The translations under genes and the position numbers were made by a program. The notes beneath the pieces are model-generated. The model did not search any database. It saw only the letters and a list, made by a program, of their open reading frames with translations, and was not told the DNA's origin. Shown here in pieces: positions 1 through 8,909 of a stretch of DNA of 64,000 nucleotides. The stretch comes from Corynebacterium glyciniphilum AJ 3170. Lineage in GTDB: Bacteria > Actinomycetota > Actinomycetes > Mycobacteriales > Mycobacteriaceae. Where the stretch lies: the NCBI RefSeq assembly GCF_000626675.1, contig NZ_CP006842.1, forward strand, positions 1,736,001 to 1,800,000, written 5' to 3'. The stretch's first letter is position 1. The number at the start of each line of letters is the position of its first letter.

Positions 1-185
1 TGACCAATCCCGCGTTCGTCGAAGCGTCGGTCAAAGTGGACATCGCCGCGCGTTTCTACAACGATGCCGTCGGCGATACCCGTGACCTCCGCAAACGTCC
101 GGTCGTCCGGGCATTTCGCTTGGCCGGTTCAGCACCGTTGCCGGCCTTCTACGAGGCGATGTCACTGGGAGACGGCACGGTCTGA
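1..185 (+). CDS. C-terminal end of a LemA-like membrane protein (5' partial)
   Basis: An open frame enters from the left edge (first full codon at 3) and stops at TGA 183-185, giving 60 residues. It contains ARRFYNDAV-like AARFYNDAVGDTRDLR followed by RAFRLAGSAPLPAFYE. This resembles the end of the LemA-like helical protein found just upstream of pdxS in actinobacteria, next to pimA (the N-terminal part of the mycobacterial Rv2609c type). The N-terminus with the expected membrane helix lies outside the window. The family call rests on these motifs and on position only. About 100 nt separate it from pdxS. Confidence 0.5.
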   Translation, partial: TNPAFVEASVKVDIAARFYNDAVGDTRDLRKRPVVRAFRLAGSAPLPAFYEAMSLGDGTV

Positions 186-284
186 GCGGCAGCGCCGACC
201 CTGTGGACCGCATTGTCTGTCGTGCCCGGTAGAATGCGCGTTGATCACCGTTAGGCTACCGAGGTCACTCGAGAATCAGAGGTC

Positions 285-1196
285 ATGATGACGCAGAACA
301 GTGCCGACACCGTCGGCGCCAGGGGAACCGGTCGCGTGAAGCGCGGTCTTGCCGACATGCTTAAGGGGGGTGTGATCATGGACGTGGTCACTCCTGAGCA
401 GGCGAAGATCGCCGAGGACGCCGGCGCGACCGCCGTGATGGCTCTGGAACGTGTGCCTGCCGACATCCGTGCCGAGGGCGGCGTCTCCCGTATGTCGGAC
501 CCCGACATGATCGAGGGCATCATCGAGGCCGTGACCATCCCGGTCATGGCGAAGGCCCGGATCGGCCACTTCGTCGAGGCACAGGTGTTGGAGAGCCTCG
601 GTGTCGACTTCATTGACGAGTCCGAGGTCCTTACCCCTGCGGACTACTCGAACCACATCGACAAGTTCGGTTTCACCGTGCCGTTCGTCTGTGGCGCGAC
701 GAACCTGGGCGAGGCACTCCGCCGTATCAACGAGGGTGCGGCGATGATCAGGTCGAAGGGGGAGGCCGGTACCGGTGACGTCTCCAATGCGGTGACCCAC
801 ATGCGTACCATCCGTGCCGAGATCAACCGGCTGACCTCCATGGCCCCCGACGAACTCTACGTCGCGGCCAAGGAACTCCAGGCCCCCTATGAACTGGTCC
901 GTGAAGTTGCCGAGAACGGCAAGCTCCCGGTGGTTCTGTTCACCGCAGGTGGCATCGCCACCCCGGCTGACGCCGCAATGATGATGCAGCTCGGCGCCGA
1001 AGGCGTCTTTGTGGGCTCAGGGATCTTCAAGTCCGGTGACCCGGAGAAGCGTGCACGCGCCATCGTCCAGGCCACCCTGAACTACGAGGACGCTGCCACG
1101 GTGGCTTCGGTGTCCCGAGGCCTCGGCGAGGCCATGGTGGGCCTCAACGTCGACGAGATTCCCGAACCGCACCGTCTGGCAGAGCGGGGCTGGTAA
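285..1196 (+). CDS. pdxS: Pyridoxal 5'-phosphate synthase, lyase subunit PdxS
   Basis: PdxS condenses ribose 5-phosphate, glyceraldehyde 3-phosphate and ammonia from PdxT into pyridoxal 5'-phosphate in the cytosol (DXP-independent vitamin B6 route). The 303-residue TIM-barrel protein has the usual length plus a short N-terminal extension. The first Schiff-base lysine is K90 in VMAKARIGH and the second is K158 in RSKGEAGTG, nine positions on from the Bacillus numbering, with the catalytic Asp at D33 in IMDVV. Two ATGs occur in tandem at 285 and 288 behind an AGAGG ribosome-binding site. Its TAA abuts the next start, and the pdxS-tesB-pdxT order implies one operon. Confidence 0.97.
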   Translation: MMTQNSADTVGARGTGRVKRGLADMLKGGVIMDVVTPEQAKIAEDAGATAVMALERVPADIRAEGGVSRMSDPDMIEGIIEAVTIPVMAKARIGHFVEAQVLESLGVDFIDESEVLTPADYSNHIDKFGFTVPFVCGATNLGEALRRINEGAAMIRSKGEAGTGDVSNAVTHMRTIRAEINRLTSMAPDELYVAAKELQAPYELVREVAENGKLPVVLFTAGGIATPADAAMMMQLGAEGVFVGSGIFKSGDPEKRARAIVQATLNYEDAATVASVSRGLGEAMVGLNVDEIPEPHRLAERGW

Positions 1197-2099
1197 ATGT
1201 CCTCCGGTCTTGAAGGGCAGACCGCCCACCGGCGTCGACCACGTATCACCGACGTTCTTGACCTGGAGCAGATCGAACCAGGGATCTTCCGTGGTCAGGT
1301 GATTCCGTCGGCGCTGTCACGAACGTTCGGGGGACAGGTTGCGGCCCAGTCCCTGGTCGCGGCAACCAGGACCGTGGGAATGGAGTACCGCGTGCATTCC
1401 CTGCACGGTTATTTCGTCGGCCCGGGGAATTCGGACCGTCCGACGGTGTATCTCGTCGATGAGGTGCGCAATGGTCGCTCATTCCGGGTGCGGTCGGTGC
1501 GTGCCGTGCAGGACGGGCGGACACTGTTCATCATGCAGGCGAGTTTCCACATCCGGGACGATGAAGGCCCGGAGCACTCCGACATGGTCCGGCGCGTCCC
1601 GCCACCCGAGGAGATCGATCCACACGGTGGTCGGGGACGCCCGCTCGGACGCGCCTTCGCCAAGGACTGGGAGGACTGGGACATTCGGATCGTGCCGCCG
1701 GACATGTGGGAGCAGAGTCCCGGGGCGGCGTCACAGCAGGTGGTCTGGTTCAAATCCAAGGTCCCGTTGCCCGATGACGAGAAGTTCCATATCTGCACGC
1801 TGGCCTATATGTCGGACATGACGCTTCTCGGTTCGGCGCTGGTCCCGCACAAGGATGAACCTGTGCAGGAGGCGTCGCTCGACCACGCCATGTGGTTCAT
1901 GCGTCCATTCCGCGCCGACGAGTGGCTGCTCTACGACCAGTCGTCTCCCTCCGCGCACGGCGGTCGCGCGCTGACAACGGGCAGGATCTTCAACCAGAGT
2001 GGAGACCTGGTGGCCTCGGTCACCCAGGAGGGGCTGACCAGGACGTTGGCGGAGGGGAAGCAGTCAGTGCCCATCAAGACGGATCTGCAGGGGCAGTAA
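1197..2099 (+). CDS. tesB: Acyl-CoA thioesterase II (TesB family)
   Basis: A double-hotdog thioesterase of 300 residues, the usual length, hydrolysing acyl-CoA to free acid and CoA. Family landmarks are SLHGYFVGPG in the first half, and YMSDMTLLG and SLDHAMWFMRPF in the second. These carry the Asp/Thr/Gln-type active-site positions of TesB. The ATG directly follows the pdxS stop and the stop directly precedes the pdxT start, so it sits inside the PLP synthase operon, as in mycobacteria. Substrate chain length cannot be read from sequence, and no direct link to vitamin B6 is known. Confidence 0.93.
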   Translation: MSSGLEGQTAHRRRPRITDVLDLEQIEPGIFRGQVIPSALSRTFGGQVAAQSLVAATRTVGMEYRVHSLHGYFVGPGNSDRPTVYLVDEVRNGRSFRVRSVRAVQDGRTLFIMQASFHIRDDEGPEHSDMVRRVPPPEEIDPHGGRGRPLGRAFAKDWEDWDIRIVPPDMWEQSPGAASQQVVWFKSKVPLPDDEKFHICTLAYMSDMTLLGSALVPHKDEPVQEASLDHAMWFMRPFRADEWLLYDQSSPSAHGGRALTTGRIFNQSGDLVASVTQEGLTRTLAEGKQSVPIKTDLQGQ

Positions 2100-2756
2100 G
2101 TGAACGGTAGTCCACTGATCGGAGTCCTAGCCCTGCAGGGAGGGGTCATCGAACACGTCAGGATGCTTGAGCAGAGTGGCGCGAAGACCCGGCTCGTCCG
2201 CCGACCCGAGCATCTGGCAGGGCTGGACGGTCTCGTCTTCCCCGGCGGGGAGTCGACGACGATGTCGAAGCTTCTTGAGCTGGGAGGGATGCTGGAGCCG
2301 CTCCATGCCCTCATCGACGCCGGTGTGCCGTGTTACGGCACATGTGCCGGGCTGATCCTGCTGGCCACCGATATCCTCGACACCAGGTCAGATGCACATA
2401 GTCTGGGCGCGCTCGATGTCACCGTGCGACGCAATGCGTTCGGCCGCCAGGTCGACTCCTTCGAGACCGATCTCACCGTTGACGGTGTCACAGGTTCCTC
2501 GGGCGGAGGTACGGAGCCGGCAGAGGACGTACCTGTCCACGCGGTCTTCATCCGTGCACCGTGGGTGGAAGAGGTTGGTCCAGGTGTACAGGTGCTGTCG
2601 CGTGTCAGTGACGGTGGTCCTGCTGACGGCGCGGTGGTGGCCGTCCGGCAGGGTGCGGTTCTGGGACTGTCATTCCATCCGGAGCTCACCGGCGACGACA
2701 GGTTGCACCGTTACTTCCTCCGCATGGTGGCGGAACGTCGTGGAAAACCGGCCTGA
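2100..2756 (+). CDS. pdxT: Pyridoxal 5'-phosphate synthase, glutaminase subunit PdxT
   Basis: PdxT hydrolyses glutamine and channels ammonia to PdxS. The 218-residue class I glutamine amidotransferase has the nucleophile C82 in CYGTCAG and the His-Glu pair H193/E195 in SFHPELTG. The GGES motif at 49-52 forms the oxyanion region. The start is GTG 2100, immediately after the tesB TAA, so translation is probably coupled. Residues around 132-140 form a Gly/Ser-rich loop (GSSGGGTE), slightly longer than in many homologues. Together with pdxS it forms the complete PLP synthase. Confidence 0.95.
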   Translation: MNGSPLIGVLALQGGVIEHVRMLEQSGAKTRLVRRPEHLAGLDGLVFPGGESTTMSKLLELGGMLEPLHALIDAGVPCYGTCAGLILLATDILDTRSDAHSLGALDVTVRRNAFGRQVDSFETDLTVDGVTGSSGGGTEPAEDVPVHAVFIRAPWVEEVGPGVQVLSRVSDGGPADGAVVAVRQGAVLGLSFHPELTGDDRLHRYFLRMVAERRGKPA

Positions 2757-2792
2757 TACGGTGCGGTGACCCGGCGGATCGTCCTGGTGCAC

Positions 2793-2798
2793 TATTAT
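2793..2798 (+). promoter_or_regulatory. Candidate -10 element for yebC
   Basis: TATTAT is the only AT-rich hexamer in the 82-nt pdxT-yebC gap. It lies 40 nt before the yebC ATG, leaving a short leader that carries the AGGGAG ribosome-binding site. No convincing -35 was found at 16-18 bp. Confidence 0.4.
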
Positions 2799-2838
2799 GG
2801 GTTCGTCAAGCACCCGACCAAGGGAGATCAGGTAGACG

Positions 2839-3591
2839 ATGAGCGGCCACTCGAAATGGGCGACAACCAAGCACAAGAAAGCTGCGAATGACGCCAAGCG
2901 CGGCAAAGAGTTCGCCAAACTGATCAAGAACATTGAGGTGGCGGCTCGGACCGGTGGTGGAGACCCCTCCGCCAACCCGACCCTCGATGACATGATCAAG
3001 AAGGCCAAGAAGGCCTCGGTGCCCAACGACAACATCGAACGCGCCCGGAAGCGTGGTTCCGGTGAAGAAGCCGGTGGTGCGGACTGGGAAACCATCGTCT
3101 ACGAGGGTTACGGACCTAACGGCGTCGCGGTCCTTATCGAATGTCTCACCGACAACCGCAACCGGGCGACGACGGATGTCCGCACCGCGATGAACAAGAA
3201 CGGCGGCAACATGGCGGACGCCGGCTCAGTGTCCTACCTCTTCAACCGCAAGGGCGTTGTCGTTCTGGACAAGGGTGAGAACACCGAGGATGATCTCCTC
3301 ATGGCGGTACTGGACGCAGGCGCCGAGGAAGTCAACGACCTCGGGGAGAAGTTCGAGGTTGTCTGCGAGCTCTCCGACCTGACCAAGGTTCGTGAGGCAT
3401 TGGACGAGAACGGTATCGAATACGATTCCGCAGACCCTGACTACCGGGCCGATGTCGACGTTCCGTTGGACGCGGACGGTGCGAAGAAGATCTTCCGTCT
3501 CATCGATGCTCTCGAAGAGTCGGACGACGTACAGGACGTCTTCACCAACATGGACGTGTCAGACGAGGTACTGGCAGAACTCGACGCCTGA
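2839..3591 (+). CDS. yebC: YebC/PmpR family protein (TACO1-like)
   Basis: A 250-residue member of the YebC family, described either as DNA-binding regulators or as ribosome-associated factors that help translate polyproline stretches. The N-terminal signature [16 protein letters not shown] and the basic stretch that follows ([11 protein letters not shown]) are diagnostic; the remaining two domains are acidic. The ATG at 2839 follows AGGGAGATCAGGTAG. It sits between pdxT and ruvCAB, as in other corynebacteria and mycobacteria. It converges with the DUF3817 gene, leaving 18 bp between the stops. Confidence 0.95.
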   Translation: MSGHSKWATTKHKKAANDAKRGKEFAKLIKNIEVAARTGGGDPSANPTLDDMIKKAKKASVPNDNIERARKRGSGEEAGGADWETIVYEGYGPNGVAVLIECLTDNRNRATTDVRTAMNKNGGNMADAGSVSYLFNRKGVVVLDKGENTEDDLLMAVLDAGAEEVNDLGEKFEVVCELSDLTKVREALDENGIEYDSADPDYRADVDVPLDADGAKKIFRLIDALEESDDVQDVFTNMDVSDEVLAELDA

Positions 3592-3609
3592 TCGGTGCCG
3601 GACGGAGGC

Positions 3610-4059
3610 TCAGCCGAACGGCGGGCCGACGACCAGGAGGGTGCCGAACACGACGAGCACCGCTACGGCGAGAACTCCGGCCGAGGCGTAGGGGCGACCC
3701 ACGAGAACCGCGAGGATGCGGTCGCGTACCGGGGCATCGGCACCGACGTCGGTTCTCCAGCCGCCGTCCAGCCCGCCCCGCCGTGCAACAGCCTGCTCGA
3801 AGGGAACAGTGGCGAAGGGGATCACCGCGGAAAAGAGGCCAAGCAGCCCCTGACCCGCGCTCCACCTGTTGTTCATCCACACCAGGATGGTCACGACGAC
3901 GAAAGCCAGGAATGCGAGTCCATGGACAGGTCCGGCTGCGGAGACTCCCGACTCGGTGACGCCGGTGTACTTGAGAACCATCCCGAGGATCAGAAGTCCC
4001 CAGGTCACGGCCTCGATAATTGCGGTGGTCCGGTATATTTTCAGAGGTGTCATCGACAC
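3610..4059 (-). CDS. DUF3817 family integral membrane protein
   Basis: A reverse-strand protein of 149 residues. IYRTTAIIEAVTWGLLILGM and the GPVHGLAFLAFVV segment are typical of DUF3817. About four hydrophobic helices can be seen (roughly residues 11-30, 42-62, 70-88, 122-145), with a charged loop at 90-120. The function of the family is unknown. Start choice is between ATG 4059 and ATG 4053, two codons later. It is divergent from ruvC, with 156 bp between them. Confidence 0.85.
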   Translation of the reverse strand: MSMTPLKIYRTTAIIEAVTWGLLILGMVLKYTGVTESGVSAAGPVHGLAFLAFVVVTILVWMNNRWSAGQGLLGLFSAVIPFATVPFEQAVARRGGLDGGWRTDVGADAPVRDRILAVLVGRPYASAGVLAVAVLVVFGTLLVVGPPFG

Positions 4060-4143
4060 CTGAGGATACCTGAACCGGCTGCATAAGTACTAAGTCCCGG
4101 AGATCGACGCCGGGCGTGACCCATCTGACCGTTCGCACATGTG

Positions 4144-4152
4144 TGCTATATT
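4144..4152 (+). promoter_or_regulatory. Extended -10 promoter element of the ruvC operon
   Basis: TGCTATATT combines an extended TGN with a near-consensus TATATT, 63 nt before the preferred ruvC start. It overlaps a small dyad (GCACA at 4135-4139 and TGTGC at 4142-4146). No LexA-type box was recognised, so SOS control of ruvCAB is not supported by sequence here. Confidence 0.5.
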
Positions 4153-4215
4153 CATGGCCTGCGGGTATGTGTGTGGCACACGCAGGGCACGACAGTGACG
4201 AGGAGGCGCCGGAGA

Positions 4216-4752
4216 GTGACAGGACGACCACAGACCGACGACTCTCTTGTGATGGGTATCGATCCAGGCCTCACCCGGTGTGGCCTGTCTGTTGTGCGCG
4301 CGGGCCAGGGACGTTCGGTCGTTCCGGTGGCTGTCGGTGTCGTGCGCACCCCGGCAGATGAGGCTCTCCCGTTGCGTCTGCGACGTCTTTCGGACGCGGT
4401 GGAGAGCTGGATGGACGACTATCGCCCGGATGTCGTCGCCATTGAACGGGTCTTCGAACGGGGCAATGTGTCCACCGTGATGAATACCGCGCACGCGGTG
4501 GGGGTGCTGATGCTCAGTGCAGCGCGACGCGATCTTCCAGTCCACCAGTACACTCCCAGTGAAGTGAAGAAGGCGGTCTCCGGAAACGGTCGGGCCGACA
4601 AGCGCCAGATGACCAACATGATCACCCGTATCCTCGGGTTGTCGGAACCGCCGAAACCGGCGGACGCGGCAGATGCGCTGGCCCTGGCTGTGTGCCACTG
4701 CTGGCGGTCCCCGTTTTCTACGCTGGTCTCAGAGAGGAAAAGTTCACTGTGA
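4216..4752 (+). CDS. ruvC: Crossover junction endodeoxyribonuclease RuvC
   Basis: RuvC is the dimeric Mg-dependent resolvase that nicks Holliday junctions held by RuvAB. The RNase-H-fold acidic residues are visible in [21 protein letters not shown] and [16 protein letters not shown] 4216 is preferred, giving 178 residues, because GAGGAGG lies about 10 nt upstream. In-frame GTG 4195 and ATG 4252 are alternatives, and the open frame continues further upstream without support. The stop TGA overlaps the ruvA GTG, so translation is coupled. Confidence 0.95.
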   Translation: MTGRPQTDDSLVMGIDPGLTRCGLSVVRAGQGRSVVPVAVGVVRTPADEALPLRLRRLSDAVESWMDDYRPDVVAIERVFERGNVSTVMNTAHAVGVLMLSAARRDLPVHQYTPSEVKKAVSGNGRADKRQMTNMITRILGLSEPPKPADAADALALAVCHCWRSPFSTLVSERKSSL

Positions 4753-5366
4753 TTGCTTCGTTGAGGGGCACCGTCATCGACAAAGGGCTCGATTCTGTCG
4801 TGATCGAGTGCGCCGGTGTCGGCTACCTGTGTCAGGCCACCGCGCCGACGTTGGCCACACTTCCGCGCGGTGAGGAGGTATTCGTGCTCACCACGATGGT
4901 TGTGCGCGAGGATTCTCAGACATTGTTCGCTTTCCCGGACGCCGCCTCACGCGAGGTTTTCGGACTTCTTCAGTCTGTGTCCGGAGTGGGCGCAAGGCTG
5001 GCGATGGGTGTGATGTCTGTGTTGAGCCCGGCAGAGCTTTCCCGTGCCGTGGCGGACGGTGACGTCAAGGCTCTTCAGCGTGCCCCCGGAGTCGGCAAGA
5101 GGCTCGCCGAGAGAATGGCGGTTGACCTCAAGGGCAAGCTCGACGGATTCGCGGATGCGCTTGTAGGGGGAGTTGTCTCCCCGGAGGACGGACAGCGGAC
5201 ACCTGCCCACGGGGAATCGACCCAACAGGTGGTCGAGGCATTGACGGGCCTCGGTTTTCCTGAACGTGATGCGGAGAAGGCCCTGCTTGAACTGGGTGAT
5301 ACCGACGGACTCGACACGGCGGCGGTGCTGCGCCAGGCCCTGGCACGGCTCGGTGGGCGACGGTAA
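4749..5366 (+). CDS. ruvA: Holliday junction branch migration protein RuvA
   Basis: RuvA binds the four-way junction as a tetramer and loads the RuvB motor. Starting from GTG 4749 the protein is 205 residues and begins MIASLRGTV, matching the conserved RuvA N-terminus. The OB fold covers about 1-63. The helix-hairpin-helix region is seen in [16 protein letters not shown] and [15 protein letters not shown]. The C-terminal RuvB-binding domain follows an acidic linker. The start overlaps the ruvC stop (GTGA), and ruvB begins 21 nt after the stop behind GAGGAGG. Confidence 0.96.
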   Translation: MIASLRGTVIDKGLDSVVIECAGVGYLCQATAPTLATLPRGEEVFVLTTMVVREDSQTLFAFPDAASREVFGLLQSVSGVGARLAMGVMSVLSPAELSRAVADGDVKALQRAPGVGKRLAERMAVDLKGKLDGFADALVGGVVSPEDGQRTPAHGESTQQVVEALTGLGFPERDAEKALLELGDTDGLDTAAVLRQALARLGGRR

Positions 5367-5387
5367 CGGCGAGGAGGCAAGGGCACT

Positions 5388-6455
5388 ATGAGTGATATCG
5401 AGCGCACCGAATTCGATACCGGTCCCGCGCCGTCAGTACAGGCGCAGGGCCTCCCCGGGGGCGACCTTTCGCCGACCCCGCAGCCAGGGGAGGGGGATGC
5501 AGAGCTGTCGCTTCGGCCCCGTTCGCTCCATGAGTTCATCGGTCAGCCCAAGGTGCGCAGTCAGCTCGAGCTGGTTCTCGGTGGTGCCAAGGCACGCGGC
5601 GTATCACCGGATCACGTCCTTCTGGCAGGTCCTCCAGGGCTGGGCAAGACCACCATGGCGATGATCATCGCCCAGGAACTCGGTTCTTCGGTCAGGATGA
5701 CGTCGGGACCGGCGCTGGAACGTGCCGGCGACCTGGCGGCGATGCTGTCCAACCTCATCGAGGGTGACGTCCTGTTCATCGATGAGATTCACCGGATGGC
5801 GCGCCCGGCCGAAGAAATGCTCTATATGGCGATGGAGGACTTCCGGATCGACGTGATTGTCGGTAAAGGCCCCGGAGCGACGTCGATACCCATCGAATTG
5901 CCGCAGTTCACTCTCGTGGGGGCGACAACAAGGGCGGGGATGCTCACCGGGCCGCTGCGTGACCGTTTCGGGTTCACCGCACAGATGGAATTCTACGACA
6001 CCCCTGATCTCACCCGCGTCGTGACGCGTGCCGCGGGAATCCTCGGTGTGTCCGTCACCGACGACGCAGCGGTCGAGATCGCCTCCCGTTCCCGGGGAAC
6101 GCCGCGTATCGCCAACCGCCTGCTGAGACGCGTGCGGGACTACGCGGAGGTTGAGGGGGACGGCATCATCACGGTGGAGGTCGCGCGGTCGGCCTTGGAG
6201 ATTTTCGACGTCGATGAACGAGGTCTCGACAGACTCGACCGCGCGGTCCTTGACGCGCTGGTGCGGGGCCACAACGGAGGCCCAGTGGGCGTCAACACCT
6301 TGGCGGTTGCCGTAGGAGAGGAACCGTCCACCGTCGAGGAGGTGTGCGAACCCTACCTCGTCCGGGCGGGAATGGTCTCCCGGACGCCGCGTGGACGGAC
6401 CGCTACCCCTGCTGCCTGGCAGCACCTCGGCCTCGAGCAACCGGCTGATAGGTGA
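5388..6455 (+). CDS. ruvB: Holliday junction branch migration ATPase RuvB
   Basis: RuvB is the hexameric AAA+ motor that drives branch migration with RuvA. Walker A is GPPGLGKTT at 81-89. Walker B is in VLFIDEIHR, sensor 1 in LVGATTRAG, and the arginine finger follows in [10 protein letters not shown]-terminal winged helix ends the protein ([12 protein letters not shown]). At 355 residues it carries a disordered N-terminal extension of about 40 residues, which is common in actinobacteria. The ATG at 5388 follows GAGGAGG at 5371-5377. Confidence 0.97.
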   Translation: MSDIERTEFDTGPAPSVQAQGLPGGDLSPTPQPGEGDAELSLRPRSLHEFIGQPKVRSQLELVLGGAKARGVSPDHVLLAGPPGLGKTTMAMIIAQELGSSVRMTSGPALERAGDLAAMLSNLIEGDVLFIDEIHRMARPAEEMLYMAMEDFRIDVIVGKGPGATSIPIELPQFTLVGATTRAGMLTGPLRDRFGFTAQMEFYDTPDLTRVVTRAAGILGVSVTDDAAVEIASRSRGTPRIANRLLRRVRDYAEVEGDGIITVEVARSALEIFDVDERGLDRLDRAVLDALVRGHNGGPVGVNTLAVAVGEEPSTVEEVCEPYLVRAGMVSRTPRGRTATPAAWQHLGLEQPADR

Positions 6456-6471
6456 CAAAAACCCAGTATGG

Positions 6472-6477
6472 CAGACT
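6472..6477 (+). promoter_or_regulatory. Candidate leaderless -10 (CAGACT) for yajC
   Basis: CAGACT ends 6 nt before the yajC ATG, so transcription would begin at or next to the start codon. There is no purine-rich ribosome-binding site in that gap, which agrees with a leaderless mRNA. Confidence 0.4.
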
Positions 6478-6483
6478 GGCGGC

Positions 6484-6918
6484 ATGGAAATTTTCCTTCT
6501 CATTCTCATCGTCGTGGTCTTTCTCGGTCTGCCGGTCATGTCGATGCGCAAGCAGTCCAAGCAGATCAACGAGATCAAGTCGTTTCAGTCGCAGCTTGAG
6601 CCCGGCATGATCGTTCAGATGACCTCCGGCATCCACGCGCGTATCGCTGAGGTGGGTACCACGACGGTCGACGTAGAGCTGGCGCCCGGTGTCACGACGA
6701 CATGGGACCGTAGCGCAGTGTTGAAGCTGGTGGAGACCCCCGACACCGTCGACGCGGACGATACGGAGGGCGCCGACGCCGCGGAGCAGGTCGACGAGTC
6801 GACCTTCGAGGATTTCGACACCGTCGCACCGTTTGAAGACCAGGCCGAAGGGACCCGCGACGAGCGCGACAGCGGAGATGCTGACCGGCCGGATTCCGGG
6901 GACACGCCGAGGTCCTGA
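6484..6918 (+). CDS. yajC: Preprotein translocase subunit YajC
   Basis: YajC is a small single-pass partner of SecDF in the Sec membrane complex. The protein of 144 residues starts with a hydrophobic helix (about residues 2-19, MEIFLLILIVVVFLGL). The conserved cytosolic part follows: QLEPGMIVQMTSGIHARIAEVG and VDVELAPGVTTTWDRSAV. The last ~60 residues are highly acidic low-complexity sequence, a usual corynebacterial tail. ATG 6484 is chosen over an upstream in-frame ATG because it gives the family N-terminus and has a -10 element just before it. Confidence 0.93.
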   Translation: MEIFLLILIVVVFLGLPVMSMRKQSKQINEIKSFQSQLEPGMIVQMTSGIHARIAEVGTTTVDVELAPGVTTTWDRSAVLKLVETPDTVDADDTEGADAAEQVDESTFEDFDTVAPFEDQAEGTRDERDSGDADRPDSGDTPRS

Positions 6919-6996
6919 CGCTGTAGCGTCCCCCGTCCCCAGCATTTTTCGTCCCGACAGGGCACCGCCGAGACCCTTGTTGCCAGGCAGAGGGTC

Positions 6997-7002
6997 TAGA
7001 CT
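6997..7002 (+). promoter_or_regulatory. Candidate -10 element for secD
   Basis: TAGACT lies 75 nt before the secD GTG, in the 159-bp yajC-secD gap. A TTG-containing hexamer is present upstream, but its spacing is short (about 14 bp). The gap otherwise shows nothing beyond the AGGAG ribosome-binding site at 7065-7070. Confidence 0.35.
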
Positions 7003-7077
7003 CATTCGTCGACACGGCGGTGGTTCTTTTCTCATGCCTACATCGCCGATATCCCCGAGACTTCAGGAGTAACTCGA

Positions 7078-8907
7078 GTGAGTTCACAGGGCTCAACGGC
7101 CGCGCGGGCCAGAACGTGGCCGAAGAAGGCACTTCTGCTCTTCATCGCCGTCGTGGTCATCATCTACGGCCTCGTTTTCCTCACCGGAGACAAGAGCCCC
7201 ACGCCGAAGCTGGGCATTGATCTCCAGGGAGGCACCCGTGTCACCCTGGTTCCTCAGGGTGAGCAACCCACCAGTGACCAGCTCAACCAGGCTCGTCGGA
7301 TTCTGGAGAACCGCGTCAACGGCATGGGCGTGAGCGGTGCACAGGTGGTTTCTGACGGTGACACGCTGGTCATCAGCGTCCCCGGCGAGGATTCCTCGGA
7401 AGCCCGGACGCTGGGCCAGACCTCGCAACTGCTGTTCCGCCCGGTGATGGAGGGCGGAATGCCCGAGGACGGTCTCGAGGATGTCCTCACCGAGATGGCC
7501 GACCGTTGGGTGAGCACGGGCATCCTCACCACGGAGGAAGCGAACGGCAAGCTGGACGACGCTGCTGCCACGCTCGAGCAGATGGGGATGGATCCCGCTG
7601 GCGATGACCTGAGTGTCAGCACAGATGAGCCGGCAGAACCGGCGAACTCGATCGAGGAGGCTGACCGTCGTCAAGAGACCACAGACGTTCTCCGTGAGGA
7701 CCGGCAGTCCGAGGACACCAACACCCAGATCGCCGCGTCGTTCCTGATGACGTGTTCCGACGGCGTCGACCCCCTCGCGGGCGCCGATGACCCGGCTCGT
7801 CCACTGGTCAGTTGCAGCGAGGGGCAGCCGATCCTGCTGGAACCGGCACCGTTGCTCAACGGCCAGGAGGATGAGGAGAACGGGACGCGCCTGACCGGCG
7901 ATATGATTGACACCGATTCCCAGATCTTCGGCGGGCTCGATTCGGAGTCCGGCCAGATCAAAATCACCTTCCGCTTCAAGACGGGGGAGGCAACCCCGGG
8001 TGGTGAGACCTGGCAGCGCATCGGTCAGGAGTACGCACAGAAGCAGGTCGCGATCACCCTCGACAGCCAGGTTCTTTCCGCACCAGTGATGCAGTCGCCG
8101 ACGCCTCCTGGCCGTGACTCCGAGATCACCGGTGACTTCACCGAGAGTGAAGCCTCTGATCTCGCCAACAACCTGCGCTACGGTGCCCTCCCGTTGAGCT
8201 TCACCGGCGAAAACGGCGAGCAGGGCGGCACGGCCGAGACCATTTCGCCGACAATGGGCACCGCTTCGCTTCAGGCCGGACTGATCGCCGGGCTTGTCGG
8301 CCTGATCCTCGTGGCGATCTGGTCACTGATCTACTACCGGGGATTCGGTGTGGTCGCGGTGTTCTCCCTGGTGGCTTCAGGGTTGCTGATCTACGGGGCG
8401 TTGATCCTGCTCGGCCGATGGATCGACTACAGCCTGGATCTGGCTGGTATCGCCGGCCTGATCATCGGTATCGGTACCACCGCAGACTCGTTTGTCGTGT
8501 ACTTCGAGCGAATAAAGGATGTCATCCAGCAGGGTCACAGTTTCCGGTCTGCGGTCCCGAGGGCGTGGAAGCGCGCCCGGACGACGATCATCACCGGTAA
8601 CGTCGTGTCGATCGTCGCCTCGCTGGTCCTGTACTTCGTCGCAGTGGGCGATGTCAAGGGCTTCGCCTTCACACTGGGGCTGTCCACCGTCTTCGACGTA
8701 GTCATCGCCTTCCTGGTGACGGCGCCGCTGGTGATCCTGATGTCTCGTTCGGAGAAGTTCGCATCTCCCAAACTGAACGGCCTGCGCTCGGCCTTCCGCT
8801 CCGCGGAACGTCGTCGTGCCGACGAGCATGCCACGGCAGGTTCCTTGCCGGAGAGCAACCCCGAGGGCGGCATCTCGCCCTCCACTGACACCGGAAAGGA
8901 CCAGTGA
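7078..8907 (+). CDS. secD: Protein translocase subunit SecD
   Basis: SecD, with SecF, uses the proton gradient to pull exported proteins out of the SecYEG channel. The RND-type protein of 609 residues has an N-terminal helix (about 17-36), the LGIDLQGGTRVTL motif, and a large extracytoplasmic P1 region with an acidic insert (roughly 150-260). The C-terminal five-helix bundle holds LAGIAGLIIGIGTTADSFVV, where the conserved D lies in the proton path. The GTG start follows AGGAG. The stop overlaps a possible secF GTG. Confidence 0.96.
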   Translation: MSSQGSTAARARTWPKKALLLFIAVVVIIYGLVFLTGDKSPTPKLGIDLQGGTRVTLVPQGEQPTSDQLNQARRILENRVNGMGVSGAQVVSDGDTLVISVPGEDSSEARTLGQTSQLLFRPVMEGGMPEDGLEDVLTEMADRWVSTGILTTEEANGKLDDAAATLEQMGMDPAGDDLSVSTDEPAEPANSIEEADRRQETTDVLREDRQSEDTNTQIAASFLMTCSDGVDPLAGADDPARPLVSCSEGQPILLEPAPLLNGQEDEENGTRLTGDMIDTDSQIFGGLDSESGQIKITFRFKTGEATPGGETWQRIGQEYAQKQVAITLDSQVLSAPVMQSPTPPGRDSEITGDFTESEASDLANNLRYGALPLSFTGENGEQGGTAETISPTMGTASLQAGLIAGLVGLILVAIWSLIYYRGFGVVAVFSLVASGLLIYGALILLGRWIDYSLDLAGIAGLIIGIGTTADSFVVYFERIKDVIQQGHSFRSAVPRAWKRARTTIITGNVVSIVASLVLYFVAVGDVKGFAFTLGLSTVFDVVIAFLVTAPLVILMSRSEKFASPKLNGLRSAFRSAERRRADEHATAGSLPESNPEGGISPSTDTGKDQ

Positions 8908-8909
8908 GC

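Noticed and set aside
4131..4152. SOS (LexA) box at ruvC
   Set aside because: GCACA-TG-TGTGC is symmetric but does not resemble the actinobacterial LexA consensus, so only a promoter was annotated.
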